NCBI GenBank assembly: GCA_025453505.1
Contig: JALOQG010000075.1
Location: 1-9,502 of the forward strand
From: Myxococcota bacterium
Lineage (GTDB): Bacteria; Myxococcota_A; UBA9160; PR03
Direction of reading: 5' to 3'
DNA: 9,502 nucleotides
The notes under the pieces: model-generated
What the model saw: the letters and a program-made list of their open reading frames with translations, nothing else
What the model was told of the DNA's origin: nothing
Databases searched by the model: none
Translations under genes and position numbers: made by a program
Shown here: piece after piece, positions 1-6,567 of the stretch
Position numbering within the stretch: the stretch's first letter is position 1
How the letters are laid out: every line of letters begins with the position of its first letter

Positions 1-287
1 GCATGCACGCGCCGGCCGTCCGGATACTCGATCACCTGGATCGTCGGATCGGAGTAGACGCCGACGAGGCGGCCGACCTCGATCCGCACGCCCGTCTCCT
101 CGTAGACCTCACGCGCTGCGGCCGTCTCGACGGACTCGCCGGGCTCGACATAGCCCCCGGGGAGTCCCCATTGCGCATTGTCGCTGCGCTGCATGAGCAG
201 GAGGTCGCGACGCGCCTCGCTTCGCCACACGACGGCGGACACCGAGAGACGCACCTCGTGCGGATCCGTCGCGAAATAGCGACTCAA
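1..287 (-). CDS. NUDIX hydrolase (3' end cut by window edge)
   Basis: A NUDIX-family hydrolase, which cleaves a nucleoside diphosphate linked to another moiety; the substrate cannot be told from this fragment. The visible 95 residues contain a complete Nudix box, GX5EX7REUXEEXGU: G45, E51, R59-E60, E63-E64, G66-V67. It sits within WGLPGGYVEPGES and REVYEETGV and binds the catalytic Mg2+. Before it comes a typical first strand (EVRLSVSAVVW) and LLLMQRSDNAQ, followed by VGVYSDPTIQVIEYPDG, as in COG1051-type proteins. I place the start at TTG 287 because GGAG lies 7 nt upstream and the protein then begins MSRYFATDPHEVRLSV. The frame is open upstream to at least GTG 368, but those upstream starts lack a Shine-Dalgarno and fall before or inside the predicted promoter. 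The gene follows the rpsI terminator and appears to have its own promoter. The C-terminal part lies outside the window. Confidence 0.88.
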   Translation of the reverse strand, partial: MSRYFATDPHEVRLSVSAVVWRSEARRDLLLMQRSDNAQWGLPGGYVEPGESVETAAAREVYEETGVRIEVGRLVGVYSDPTIQVIEYPDGRRVH

Positions 288-294
288 ATGGGCG

Positions 295-298
295 CTCC
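295..298 (-). promoter_or_regulatory. Ribosome binding site of the NUDIX gene
   Basis: GGAG on the minus strand, separated by 7 nt from TTG 287. It is the only well-spaced Shine-Dalgarno in front of any in-frame start here, so it decides the start of the NUDIX gene. Confidence 0.6.
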
Positions 299-322
299 GG
301 AGCGTTGCGGGGAAGCGACCCG

Positions 323-352
323 GAAATAGCTCCGCCCGGCGCAAGCTGTCAA
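323..352 (-). promoter_or_regulatory. Candidate sigma70-type promoter of the NUDIX gene
   Basis: On the minus strand a perfect -35 box TTGACA (352-347) is followed after 18 nt by TATTTC (328-323), which keeps only the first three -10 consensus bases. It lies between the rpsI terminator and the NUDIX start. Transcription would begin near 316, giving a leader of about 30 nt that contains the GGAG site. The position fits a separate transcription unit, but the -10 box is weak. Confidence 0.5.
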
Positions 353-379
353 CGCATGCCCGCCGCACGACCCGCAACG

Positions 380-409
380 AAAAACGGGAGGTCCGAGGAC
401 CTCCCGTTT
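380..409 (-). terminator. Intrinsic terminator after rplM-rpsI
   Basis: A perfect inverted repeat: AAACGGGAGGTCC (382-394) pairs with GGACCTCCCGTTT (397-409), giving a 12-13 bp stem with a tetraloop or smaller apex. On the minus strand it ends in TTTTT (384-380). It starts 28 nt beyond the rpsI stop codon, as expected for a Rho-independent terminator of the rplM-rpsI unit. On the plus strand the arm is followed by only three T residues, so it mainly works in the minus direction. Confidence 0.92.
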
Positions 410-437
410 CGCATCGAGCTGCGAACCGATGCAGGGA

Positions 438-836
438 TCAGCGCTTCGAGAACTGGAAGCGCGCGCGCGCGCCGCGCTGGCCGTACTTCTTGCGTTCCTT
501 CTTTCGCGCATCGCGCGTGAGGAACCCGGCCCGCTTGAGCGAAGGGCGCACGCCCTCGTCGAGATCGCACAGCGCCCGCGCGATGCCATGGCGCAGGGCT
601 CCGGCCTGGCCCGTCGGGCCTCCACCGCGCACCGACGAGACGACGTCGTAACGCGTCGTCGCGTTGACCACGTCGAGCGGCTGCTTCACCAGCGTGCGCA
701 GCGATTCGCGGCCGAAGTACTCGTCGAGAACCCGGCCGTTCACCAGGATCTGGCCCGTACCGAGCTTGAGTCGGATGCGGGCGACGGCGGTCTTGCGCTT
801 GCCCGTGATCGGGACGGCGTTCAGGGCCTCAGCCAA
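438..836 (-). CDS. rpsI: 30S ribosomal protein S9
   Basis: Small-subunit protein uS9 (132 aa, normal length), whose C-terminal tail reaches the P-site tRNA. Family features are clear: TGKRKTAVARIRL near the N-terminus, GTGQILVNGR, the central VRGGGPTGQAGALRHGIARAL, the basic SLKRAGFLTRDARKKERKKYG, and the invariant ending FSKR. The start is TTG 836, chosen because AGGAG lies 7 nt upstream and no ATG or GTG gives a complete N-terminus. The start lies inside rplM (8 nt overlap with its stop codon), so translation is probably coupled to L13, its usual operon partner. A strong terminator follows. Confidence 0.97.
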   Translation of the reverse strand: MAEALNAVPITGKRKTAVARIRLKLGTGQILVNGRVLDEYFGRESLRTLVKQPLDVVNATTRYDVVSSVRGGGPTGQAGALRHGIARALCDLDEGVRPSLKRAGFLTRDARKKERKKYGQRGARARFQFSKR

Positions 837-1281
837 GCGGCAGCTCCTGCGGCGTCTGTGCCGCGTGGGGATGTTTCGGACCGGCGTACACCTTGAGCTT
901 GCGGTGCAGCTTCCGGCCGAGCGAATTCTTCGGGAGCATCCCGCGGACCGCCGTCTCGAGGACGCGCTCCGGATGGGCCCCCCCCAGCACCTGGTCTGCG
1001 GTGGTGGACTTCAGATGACCCTTGTAGCCGGTGTGCCGGTAGTAGGTCTTCTGTTCACGCTTCCGGCCCGTGAGGCGCACACGCTCTGCGTTGACGACGA
1101 CGACGAAATCGCCGGCGTCCGCGTGCGGCGTGAACATGACGTTCTGCTTGCCGCGCAGCAGCGACGCGATGCGCGTCGCCAGGCGGCCGAGCGTCTGATC
1201 GGCTGCGTCGACGATCCACCACTGCTGGCGGTCGCCGGAGCGCAGGCTCTTGGTCGGCCGCGGGGGCCGGGCAACGGGCAT
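829..1281 (-). CDS. rplM: 50S ribosomal protein L13
   Basis: Large-subunit protein uL13 (150 aa), an early assembly protein that binds 23S rRNA. Recognised from WWIVDAADQTLGRLAT (21-36), the run FTPHADAGDFVVVVNAERV (50-68), KTYYRHTGYKGHLK (78-91), PERVLETAVRGMLPKN (104-119) and the ending KLKVYAGPKHPHAAQ. The ATG start has GGAGG 5 nt upstream. The N-terminus is several residues longer than in E. coli, with a Pro/Arg-rich stretch (MPVARPPRPTKS). It is followed by rpsI with an 8 nt overlap, the normal L13-S9 pair, and lies 48 nt after truA, with a candidate promoter across the truA stop codon. Confidence 0.98.
   Translation of the reverse strand: MPVARPPRPTKSLRSGDRQQWWIVDAADQTLGRLATRIASLLRGKQNVMFTPHADAGDFVVVVNAERVRLTGRKREQKTYYRHTGYKGHLKSTTADQVLGGAHPERVLETAVRGMLPKNSLGRKLHRKLKVYAGPKHPHAAQTPQELPLG
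844..848 (-). promoter_or_regulatory. Ribosome binding site of rpsI
   Basis: AGGAG on the minus strand, inside the 3' end of rplM and 7 nt before TTG 836. It supports the unusual TTG start of rpsI. Confidence 0.75.
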
Positions 1282-1304
1282 GGGTCCCTCCGAGGAAGCG
1301 GCAG

Positions 1305-1333
1305 GGTTTAGCTGCGGGGCCGCTCGGCGTCAA
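1305..1333 (-). promoter_or_regulatory. Candidate promoter of rplM-rpsI
   Basis: On the minus strand TTGACG (1333-1328, five of six consensus bases) overlaps the truA stop codon. After 17 nt comes TAAACC (1310-1305), which keeps three of six -10 bases. Transcription would start roughly 15 nt before the rplM ATG. The -35 box and spacing are good and the -10 poor. It would let the ribosomal protein pair be transcribed independently of the upstream metabolic genes. Confidence 0.4.
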
Positions 1334-2112
1334 CCCGCAGGCGGGTCCAACCCCTTGGATTCCGCTGGGAAATCTGCGTAGTCCACGCGCACGAGGCAGA
1401 GTCCGCGAGCGGGCGCCGTAGGACCCGCGAGACGCCGGTCCCGCGCGGCCAGAAGTGCGCTCGCGCCCGCCGCGTCGAGGCGGCCCCGGCCCACTTCGAG
1501 CAGAGTGCCGACCACGTTACGCACCATGTGGCGGAGGAACCCGTCGCCCTCGAGTTCGACCGCGACGTCGCCGCCCCAGCGTCCCAGGATCTCGCAGCGC
1601 GACAGCGTCCGGACCGTGGAGGGCGTCGAGGAGCCAGCGGCCTGGAAGCTCGTGAAATCGTGCCGGCCCACGAGTCCACACGCGAAGCTTCGCATAGCCG
1701 CGAGGTCGCGCGGCGCCCGCACCCAGAGCGAGGTCCGTTCCCGCAGGGGCGATCGCGTCGCGCCCGTCCAGAGGCGGTAGCGATACAGCTTGGATCGCGC
1801 GCCCCGCCGCGCATGGAAGGCGTCGGGCGCGACTTCGAGCGCGGGCACCGCGACGTCGCGCGGCAACACGCCGTTCAACGCGCGACGCAGCGCCTCCGCC
1901 GCGAGACGCGTCTCGACCCGCGCATGCGCGACCTGCCCTTCGGCGTGCACGCCCGTGTCGGTACGTCCCGCGCCGTGGACGTCGGTCGTGACTCCCGTCA
2001 CGTGCAAGAACGCCGCCTCGAGCGCTCCCTGCACGGTGCGCGCGCCGGGCTGCCGCTGCCAGCCCTCGAAGTCGGTGCCGTCGTATTCGACGACGAGGCG
2101 ATGGTTGGGCAC
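1330..2112 (-). CDS. truA: tRNA pseudouridine(38-40) synthase TruA
   Basis: Converts uridines 38-40 of the tRNA anticodon arm to pseudouridine. The 260 aa length fits the family. Key parts: LVVEYDGTDFEGWQRQPG (6-23), then GAGRTDTGVHAEGQV (47-61) with the catalytic aspartate D52. Then come DAFHARRGARSKLYRYRLW with the conserved tyrosine Y110, RHDFTSFQAAG (150-160), and the C-terminal GDGFLRHMVRNVVGTLLEVG. The start is GTG 2112: an in-frame stop (TAG, the upstream gene's stop) lies one codon before it, and the resulting N-terminus matches the family. No good Shine-Dalgarno is seen nearby (GGAGG lies too far upstream), so initiation probably depends on coupling with the preceding usg-like gene, whose stop is 3 nt away. 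Confidence 0.97.
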   Translation of the reverse strand: MPNHRLVVEYDGTDFEGWQRQPGARTVQGALEAAFLHVTGVTTDVHGAGRTDTGVHAEGQVAHARVETRLAAEALRRALNGVLPRDVAVPALEVAPDAFHARRGARSKLYRYRLWTGATRSPLRERTSLWVRAPRDLAAMRSFACGLVGRHDFTSFQAAGSSTPSTVRTLSRCEILGRWGGDVAVELEGDGFLRHMVRNVVGTLLEVGRGRLDAAGASALLAARDRRLAGPTAPARGLCLVRVDYADFPAESKGLDPPAG

Positions 2113-2115
2113 GCC

Positions 2116-3093
2116 CTACACGCGCCGGAAGCGCGCCTCCGCGACCCGCACCGCGTGCGTCGCCGTCAACGCGAGTCCGTCGGCGGCGAGCCACAGCAAC
2201 GCACCGCGCTCGCAGGACGGATCGCGCCGCACGCGCCCGACGAAGACGTCGTCGCTGCCGGCCGCCGCGCGCGTCGTCGGTGCGGGCAACCCGAGGTCGA
2301 GGCCGTCGACCTTGGCGAGCAGCTCGATGATCCGCGCGAGCGACACGTCCTCTGCGAACTCCGCCGCGAGCGAGATGCCCTCCCCGCAGAACACCGGGAT
2401 GCGTAGCGCCGTCAGCGCGATCCCGACCTCGGGCCCGAGCGCCCGCGCGAGTACGGCCGCGAGCGCGTGTTCGGCGGCGCTGACGCCCGCGTCGTCGATC
2501 TCGCCGATCCACGGCAGCACGTCGAACGCCACCGGATGGCCGAGCGCCGCCGGATCCGGCGACTCCTGCTGCGAGAGAAGCGCGATCGTCTCCTCGGAGA
2601 GCGCGAGCACGCCCGCGCGCCCGGCGCCCGACGCGGATTCGAGCAGGGTCGCGATCACGCGTCGCAGCCCGAGCGCACGCCCGAGCGGGGCCAGCACGCG
2701 CGCACACGCGAGCGCGGCGCCGGTCGGCAGCGCGACGAGCGGGACGTCGAGCGCCGGCGAGGTCGCGACGCCGAGTTCCGAGACCAGCGGCACGTCGGGA
2801 TTCGCCGCGAGCGCGCCGGAGCAGTCGATCGCCGGGACCTCGGCGCGCAGAGCGGCCCGCACCGCCTCGAGCGTCGCGGCGGGCGGCGCGCACAGGAAGG
2901 CGAGATCCACGCCACGCAGCTTCCCGAGCTCGGTCTCGATCGGAATCGACTCGCCGCGAAACTCGACGTCGTTGCCGAGCGAACGCTCGGTCGCGATCGG
3001 CACCAGCGCGTCGATCGGCAGCCGGGTTTCGTCCAGCGCCGCCAGCACCTCGCCCCCGAGCGCTCCACTCGCTCCGACGATTGCGACGCGCAT
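2116..3093 (-). CDS. usg: Usg-type aspartate-semialdehyde dehydrogenase paralogue, active-site residues missing
   Basis: A 325 aa member of the aspartate-semialdehyde dehydrogenase (ASADH) superfamily. The N-terminal Rossmann fold is intact (MRVAIVGASGALGGEVL), as are the VPAIDCSGALA segment, the SGAG turn (155-158), the VAFDVLPWIGEID stretch and the final helix. The catalytic NPNC motif of true ASADH is replaced by LPTG (122-125), with G125 where the cysteine should be. The acid/base histidine of the PV..GH motif is also lost: RIPVFCGEG (231-239) has E238 there. Loss of the NPNC cysteine is typical of Usg-1-like paralogues, found next to truA in E. coli (usg-truA) and near leuB-asd-truA in Pseudomonas; the same order leuB-usg-truA occurs here. 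Their function is unknown. The ATG overlaps the leuB stop by one base (TGATG). Automated annotation will probably call it Asd; I regard that activity as unlikely. Confidence 0.82.
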   Translation of the reverse strand: MRVAIVGASGALGGEVLAALDETRLPIDALVPIATERSLGNDVEFRGESIPIETELGKLRGVDLAFLCAPPAATLEAVRAALRAEVPAIDCSGALAANPDVPLVSELGVATSPALDVPLVALPTGAALACARVLAPLGRALGLRRVIATLLESASGAGRAGVLALSEETIALLSQQESPDPAALGHPVAFDVLPWIGEIDDAGVSAAEHALAAVLARALGPEVGIALTALRIPVFCGEGISLAAEFAEDVSLARIIELLAKVDGLDLGLPAPTTRAAAGSDDVFVGRVRRDPSCERGALLWLAADGLALTATHAVRVAEARFRRV

Positions 3094-4181
3094 CAGCGTT
3101 CCATCAGCCGCTTGCGCACGAGCTCGCCCATCGCGCGGCATCCGACGCTCTCGCGCCGTTCGCCCGGGAGCAGCAGATCGGCGCTGCGATGTCCGGCCTC
3201 CAGCACCGCGGTGACCGCGTCGCGCACCTGCTGCGCGGCGGCGTGGGCGCCCAGCGAGTGCTCGAGCAGCATCGCCGCAGAGAGAATCGCGGCGAGCGGA
3301 TTCGCGACGTCCTGGCCCGCGATGTCCGGCGCCGATCCGTGAACCGGCTCGTAGAGCCCGATCCCTCCCGCGCCGAGGCTCGCCGACGGCAGCATGCCCA
3401 GCGATCCCGTGATCTGCGCCGCCTCGTCGGAGAGGATGTCGCCGAACAGGTTCTCGGTGACGATCACGTCGAAACGCGCCGGGTCGCGCACCAGCAGCAT
3501 CGCGCACGAGTCGACGAGCTGGTGCGCCAGCGCGACGTCGGGGTACTCCTTGGCGACTTCGTCGACGACCTCGACCCAGAGCTGCGACACCTCGAGCACG
3601 TTGGCCTTGTGCACGTGCGTCACGTGCTTGCGGCGCCCGCGCGCCGCCTCGAACGCGACGCGCGTGATGCGCACGACTTCGTCCTCGTCGTACACCATGG
3701 TATTCCGCGCGACGCGCCGGCCGTTCTCGGTCGCGCGCCCGCGCGGCTCGCCGAAGTAGAGACCGCCCGTCAGCTCGCGCACGACCAGCAGGTCCACGCC
3801 GCCGACGATCTCGGGCCGCAGCGTCGAGGCCGCCGCGAGCGCCGGAAACACGGTCGCCGGGCGCAGGTTCGCAAAGAGGCCGAGCTCCTTGCGGATGCGC
3901 AACAGGCCCCGCTCCGGACGCGTCGAGACGGGCATCGCATCCCACTTCGGACCGCCGACGGCGCCGAGCAGCACCGCCTGGCTGGCGCGCGCACGCTCGA
4001 TCACTTCGTCGCGCAGCGGCGTGCCGTGGGCGTCGATGGATGCGCCGCCGATCAGATGCTCCTCGAATTCGATCGCGAGCCCGTGGCGACCGGCCACTGC
4101 GTCGAGCACGAGCTGCGCCTCGCGCGTGACCTCCGGCCCGATCCCGTCCCCCGCGACCACGACGATGCGCACTTGCTGCAA
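3093..4181 (-). CDS. leuB: 3-isopropylmalate dehydrogenase
   Basis: Third step of leucine synthesis: NAD-dependent oxidative decarboxylation of 3-isopropylmalate to 2-oxoisocaproate precursor, in the cytoplasm. The 362 aa protein has the expected landmarks: AGDGIGPEV (10-18), RGLLRIRKELGLFANLRP with the substrate arginines, RELTGGLYFGEPRG with the tyrosine Y142, HKANV with K192, and the metal-binding NLFGDILSDEAA (244-255; D248, D252). The NAD-binding GSAPDIAG follows at 282-289. I choose TTG 4181 because GAGGGGAG lies 7 nt upstream; the GTG at 4172 would be 16 nt from it. It sits 2 nt after the leuA stop codon, with its ribosome binding site inside leuA. No leuC or leuD lies between them, so these must be elsewhere. 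Confidence 0.96.
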   Translation of the reverse strand: MQQVRIVVVAGDGIGPEVTREAQLVLDAVAGRHGLAIEFEEHLIGGASIDAHGTPLRDEVIERARASQAVLLGAVGGPKWDAMPVSTRPERGLLRIRKELGLFANLRPATVFPALAAASTLRPEIVGGVDLLVVRELTGGLYFGEPRGRATENGRRVARNTMVYDEDEVVRITRVAFEAARGRRKHVTHVHKANVLEVSQLWVEVVDEVAKEYPDVALAHQLVDSCAMLLVRDPARFDVIVTENLFGDILSDEAAQITGSLGMLPSASLGAGGIGLYEPVHGSAPDIAGQDVANPLAAILSAAMLLEHSLGAHAAAQQVRDAVTAVLEAGHRSADLLLPGERRESVGCRAMGELVRKRLMER

Positions 4182-4183
4182 GA

Positions 4184-5728
4184 TCAGACTCCCCTCGGCT
4201 CCGCCGTCTGGTGCCGCTTCTTGTGCCACTCGAGCTTGTTGAGCGCGTGGATGTACGCCTTGGCGCTCGCCACCAGCACGTCGTAGTGCGCGCCGTGGCC
4301 GATCACGCGGCGACCGTCCTCGGAGAGCGTCACGGCGACCTCGCCCTGCGCGTCGAGGCCCGCGGTGATCGCGTTGACCTGATAGCGCACGAGTTCGCTC
4401 TTGGTCTCCGTCAGCTCCGTCACGGCCTTGAAGATCGCGTCCACGGGACCCACGCCCGTCGCCGTGGTCTTGCGCGGCATTCCATCGACCAGGAGTTCGA
4501 CGGTCGCCGTCGGCATCGGGAACGACCCCGAGAGCACGGTGAGCTGCTGGAACTGGAAGCGCTCGTCGGTCTGCACCACGGCGTCCGCGACGATCGCCTC
4601 GAGGTCCTCGTTGAAGATGCTCTTCTTCTTGTCCGCGAGATCCTTGAAGCGCTTGAACGCGCGCTCGAAGTCGTCGCCGTCGAGGCCGAAGCCGAGCTCG
4701 GCGAGGCGCTCGCGGAAGGCGTGACGACCGGAATGCTTGCCGAGCACCAGCTCGTTCGAGGGCCGCCCGATCGAGCGCGGCGTCATGATCTCGTAGGTGA
4801 TCGCGGCCTTCAGCACGCCGTCCTGGTGGATGCCCGCCTCGTGCGCGAAGGCGTTGGCGCCGACGATCGCCTTGTTCGGCTGCACCGCGACCCCGATGAT
4901 CGACGAGAGCAGCCGGCTCGATGCGTAGATCTCTTCGGCGTGAACCTTCGTCTCGAGGCCCGCGTACACGTCCGGGCGCGTGCGGATCGCCATCACGACT
5001 TCTTCCATCGCCGTGTTGCCGGCCCGTTCGCCGATGCCGTTGACGGTGCACTCGACCTGCCGCGCGCCCGCGCGCACGGCGGCCAGGCTGTTCGCCACGG
5101 CGAGCCCGAGATCGTCGTGGCAATGGGCCGAGAGGACCGCGTGCTCCACGTTGCGGAGGTTCGCCGCGAGATGGCGGAACAACGCCCCCATCTCGTCGGG
5201 CGTCGTGTAGCCCACGGTATCCGGCACGTTGAGCGTCCGCGCGCCCGCGTCGAGGGCGACCTGGAAGACCTGCACGAGATACGCCCAGTCGGAGCGCGTC
5301 GCGTCCTCGGCGCTGAACTCGACGTCGTCGCAGTACTGGAGCGCCTGCCGCACCGCGCGCTCGACCTCTTCGAGGACGCGTTCGCGCGTCATCCGCAGCT
5401 TGTGCTCGAGGTGGATGTCGCTGGTCGCGATGAAGGTGTGGATGCGCGGCCGCGCGGCGCCTTCGAGCGCACGCCCTGCCCGCTCGATGTCGGCCGGGCC
5501 CGTGCGCGCGAGCCCGCAGACCGTCGTGCCGCGAATCTCCTGCGCGATCGCGCGCACCGACTCGAAATCGCCGTCGCTGGCGATCGGGAAACCGGCCTCG
5601 ATCACGTCGACGCCGAGGCGCTCGAGTTGGCGCGCGAGCGTCAGCTTCTCGGCCAGGTTCATGCTGCAACCGGGCGACTGCTCGCCGTCGCGCAGCGTGG
5701 TGTCGAAGATGCGGACGATCTGGCTCAT
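4184..5728 (-). CDS. leuA: 2-isopropylmalate synthase
   Basis: First committed step of leucine synthesis: condenses acetyl-CoA with 2-oxoisovalerate to 2-isopropylmalate. The 514 aa length matches full-size LeuA. The catalytic TIM barrel begins with FDTTLRDGEQ (8-17; metal ligand D14), followed by IEAGFP (43-48), SAHCHDDLGLAVANS with the HxH metal ligands H202 and H204, and NGIGERAGN (230-238). A linker with HEAGIHQDG and LGKHSGRHA follows. The C-terminal regulatory domain, from about residue 390, is complete (TATVELLVDG, GVGPVDAIFKAV, GHGAHYDVLVASAKAYIHALNKL), so leucine feedback inhibition is likely. The ATG overlaps the pssA stop (ATGA), with GGAG 8 nt upstream. The product of IlvC is two enzymatic steps from its substrate. 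Confidence 0.97.
   Translation of the reverse strand: MSQIVRIFDTTLRDGEQSPGCSMNLAEKLTLARQLERLGVDVIEAGFPIASDGDFESVRAIAQEIRGTTVCGLARTGPADIERAGRALEGAARPRIHTFIATSDIHLEHKLRMTRERVLEEVERAVRQALQYCDDVEFSAEDATRSDWAYLVQVFQVALDAGARTLNVPDTVGYTTPDEMGALFRHLAANLRNVEHAVLSAHCHDDLGLAVANSLAAVRAGARQVECTVNGIGERAGNTAMEEVVMAIRTRPDVYAGLETKVHAEEIYASSRLLSSIIGVAVQPNKAIVGANAFAHEAGIHQDGVLKAAITYEIMTPRSIGRPSNELVLGKHSGRHAFRERLAELGFGLDGDDFERAFKRFKDLADKKKSIFNEDLEAIVADAVVQTDERFQFQQLTVLSGSFPMPTATVELLVDGMPRKTTATGVGPVDAIFKAVTELTETKSELVRYQVNAITAGLDAQGEVAVTLSEDGRRVIGHGAHYDVLVASAKAYIHALNKLEWHKKRHQTAEPRGV
4189..4196 (-). promoter_or_regulatory. Ribosome binding site of leuB
   Basis: GAGGGGAG on the minus strand, in the last codons of leuA and 7 nt before TTG 4181. 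It decides between the TTG and the downstream GTG start of leuB. Confidence 0.7.
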
Positions 5729-6567
5729 GCCGACGTCTCCTCCATCGGGGTCGCCGCGGGTGCGGCCGCCGGCAGCTTCTCGAGCCGCCGGCCCGACATT
5801 TCGCGCCACACCCATTCGACCGGACCCGAAGTGACGTAGAGCGCGCCGATCGCGAAGAGCGCGACGTACGGCTCCTGGATGATCACGAAGAGCACGAGCA
5901 CCATGAGCACGATGCCGCGATAGCCGTGACGGAGATCGAGTTCCTTGAAGCTGCGATACGGGATCGCGCTGACCATCAAGAGCCCGAGCGCCGCGACGCC
6001 GATCGCGACCAGCGCCTCCGGCACCTGGACCGGGATCTCCTGCTCGCGCAGGAACGAGACGAACCATTGCGTGCTCGCGATCATGCCCGCCGCCGCCGGG
6101 CTCGGGAGTCCTTCGAAGCGGCCCGCGTAGCGCGACGGTTGCACGTTGAAGCGCGCCAGCCGCAGCGCCGCGCACGCCACGTAGAGGAAGGCGACCGCGA
6201 AGCCGGTGCGGCGGAAGTCCTCGAGGTGGCCGGCGTGGAACGCCAGCAGCGCCGGCGCGAGCCCGAAGGACACCGCGTCGGCGAGCGAGTCGTATTCGAC
6301 GCCGAAGCGGCTGGTGGCCTTCGCGAGCCGCGCGACGCGGCCGTCGAGCGCGTCGCAGAGGCCCGCCAGCACGATGCCGAGCGCCGCGCGGTCGAAGTGG
6401 CCGGCTTGCGCCTGCACGATCGTGAAGAAACCGAAGAACAGGTTCGCGGTGGTGAAGAGCTGCGGCAGCAGATACACGCCGCGGCGACGACCTTCGGGAC
6501 GCCGTCGTCGTCGCGAGCGGCGACGCCGGCGGCGCTCGCCCCGATCCGGCGGAGGGTACTCGCTCAC
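5725..6567 (-). CDS. pssA: CDP-diacylglycerol-serine O-phosphatidyltransferase
   Basis: Membrane enzyme making phosphatidylserine from CDP-diacylglycerol and serine; its product is the substrate of the neighbouring Psd. The CDP-alcohol phosphatidyltransferase motif DX2DGX2ARX8GX3DX3D is complete: D72, D75-G76, A79-R80, G89, D93, D97. Several hydrophobic segments surround it (about 38-52, 60-70, 98-111, 122-136, 183-203, 217-230, 234-248), as in the multi-pass B. subtilis-type enzyme. The first 30 residues are an unusual arginine-rich tail with at least 14 Arg (12-17, 19-23 and 27-29). The start is GTG 6567, which overlaps the psd stop (GTGA) and has GGAG 7 nt upstream; an open frame continues further upstream but runs into psd and has no family similarity. 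The C-terminus is rich in Ala and Pro. Confidence 0.94.
   Translation of the reverse strand: MSEYPPPDRGERRRRRRSRRRRRPEGRRRGVYLLPQLFTTANLFFGFFTIVQAQAGHFDRAALGIVLAGLCDALDGRVARLAKATSRFGVEYDSLADAVSFGLAPALLAFHAGHLEDFRRTGFAVAFLYVACAALRLARFNVQPSRYAGRFEGLPSPAAAGMIASTQWFVSFLREQEIPVQVPEALVAIGVAALGLLMVSAIPYRSFKELDLRHGYRGIVLMVLVLFVIIQEPYVALFAIGALYVTSGPVEWVWREMSGRRLEKLPAAAPAATPMEETSA

Noticed and set aside
288..368. Longer NUDIX protein starting at GTG 368 or TTG 344
   Set aside because: Both lack a Shine-Dalgarno, and they fall before or within the predicted promoter. The upstream residues do not resemble the family, whereas TTG 287 has GGAG at 7 nt.
1282..1329. Possible L13-binding leader RNA before rplM
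   Set aside because: The gap is only 48 nt, and no recognisable leader fold was seen.
1517..2893. A 458-codon minus-strand frame across truA and the usg-like gene
   Set aside because: It is the wrong frame of two well-supported genes and consists largely of Ala/Arg/Gly repeats.
1790..3214. A 474-codon plus-strand frame rich in Ser, Ala and Thr
   Set aside because: Antisense of truA and the usg-like gene; the low-complexity composition comes from codon bias in the real genes.
3081..4286. A 401-codon open frame on the plus strand opposite leuB
   Set aside because: Shadow of leuB, with no recognisable family features and composition typical of antisense frames.
4211..5839. A long open frame of 542 codons on the plus strand opposite leuA
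   Set aside because: It is the antisense of leuA and the end of pssA. Long antisense frames are common in GC-rich coding DNA; the translation shows no domain and is full of Arg, Asp and His of low-complexity type.
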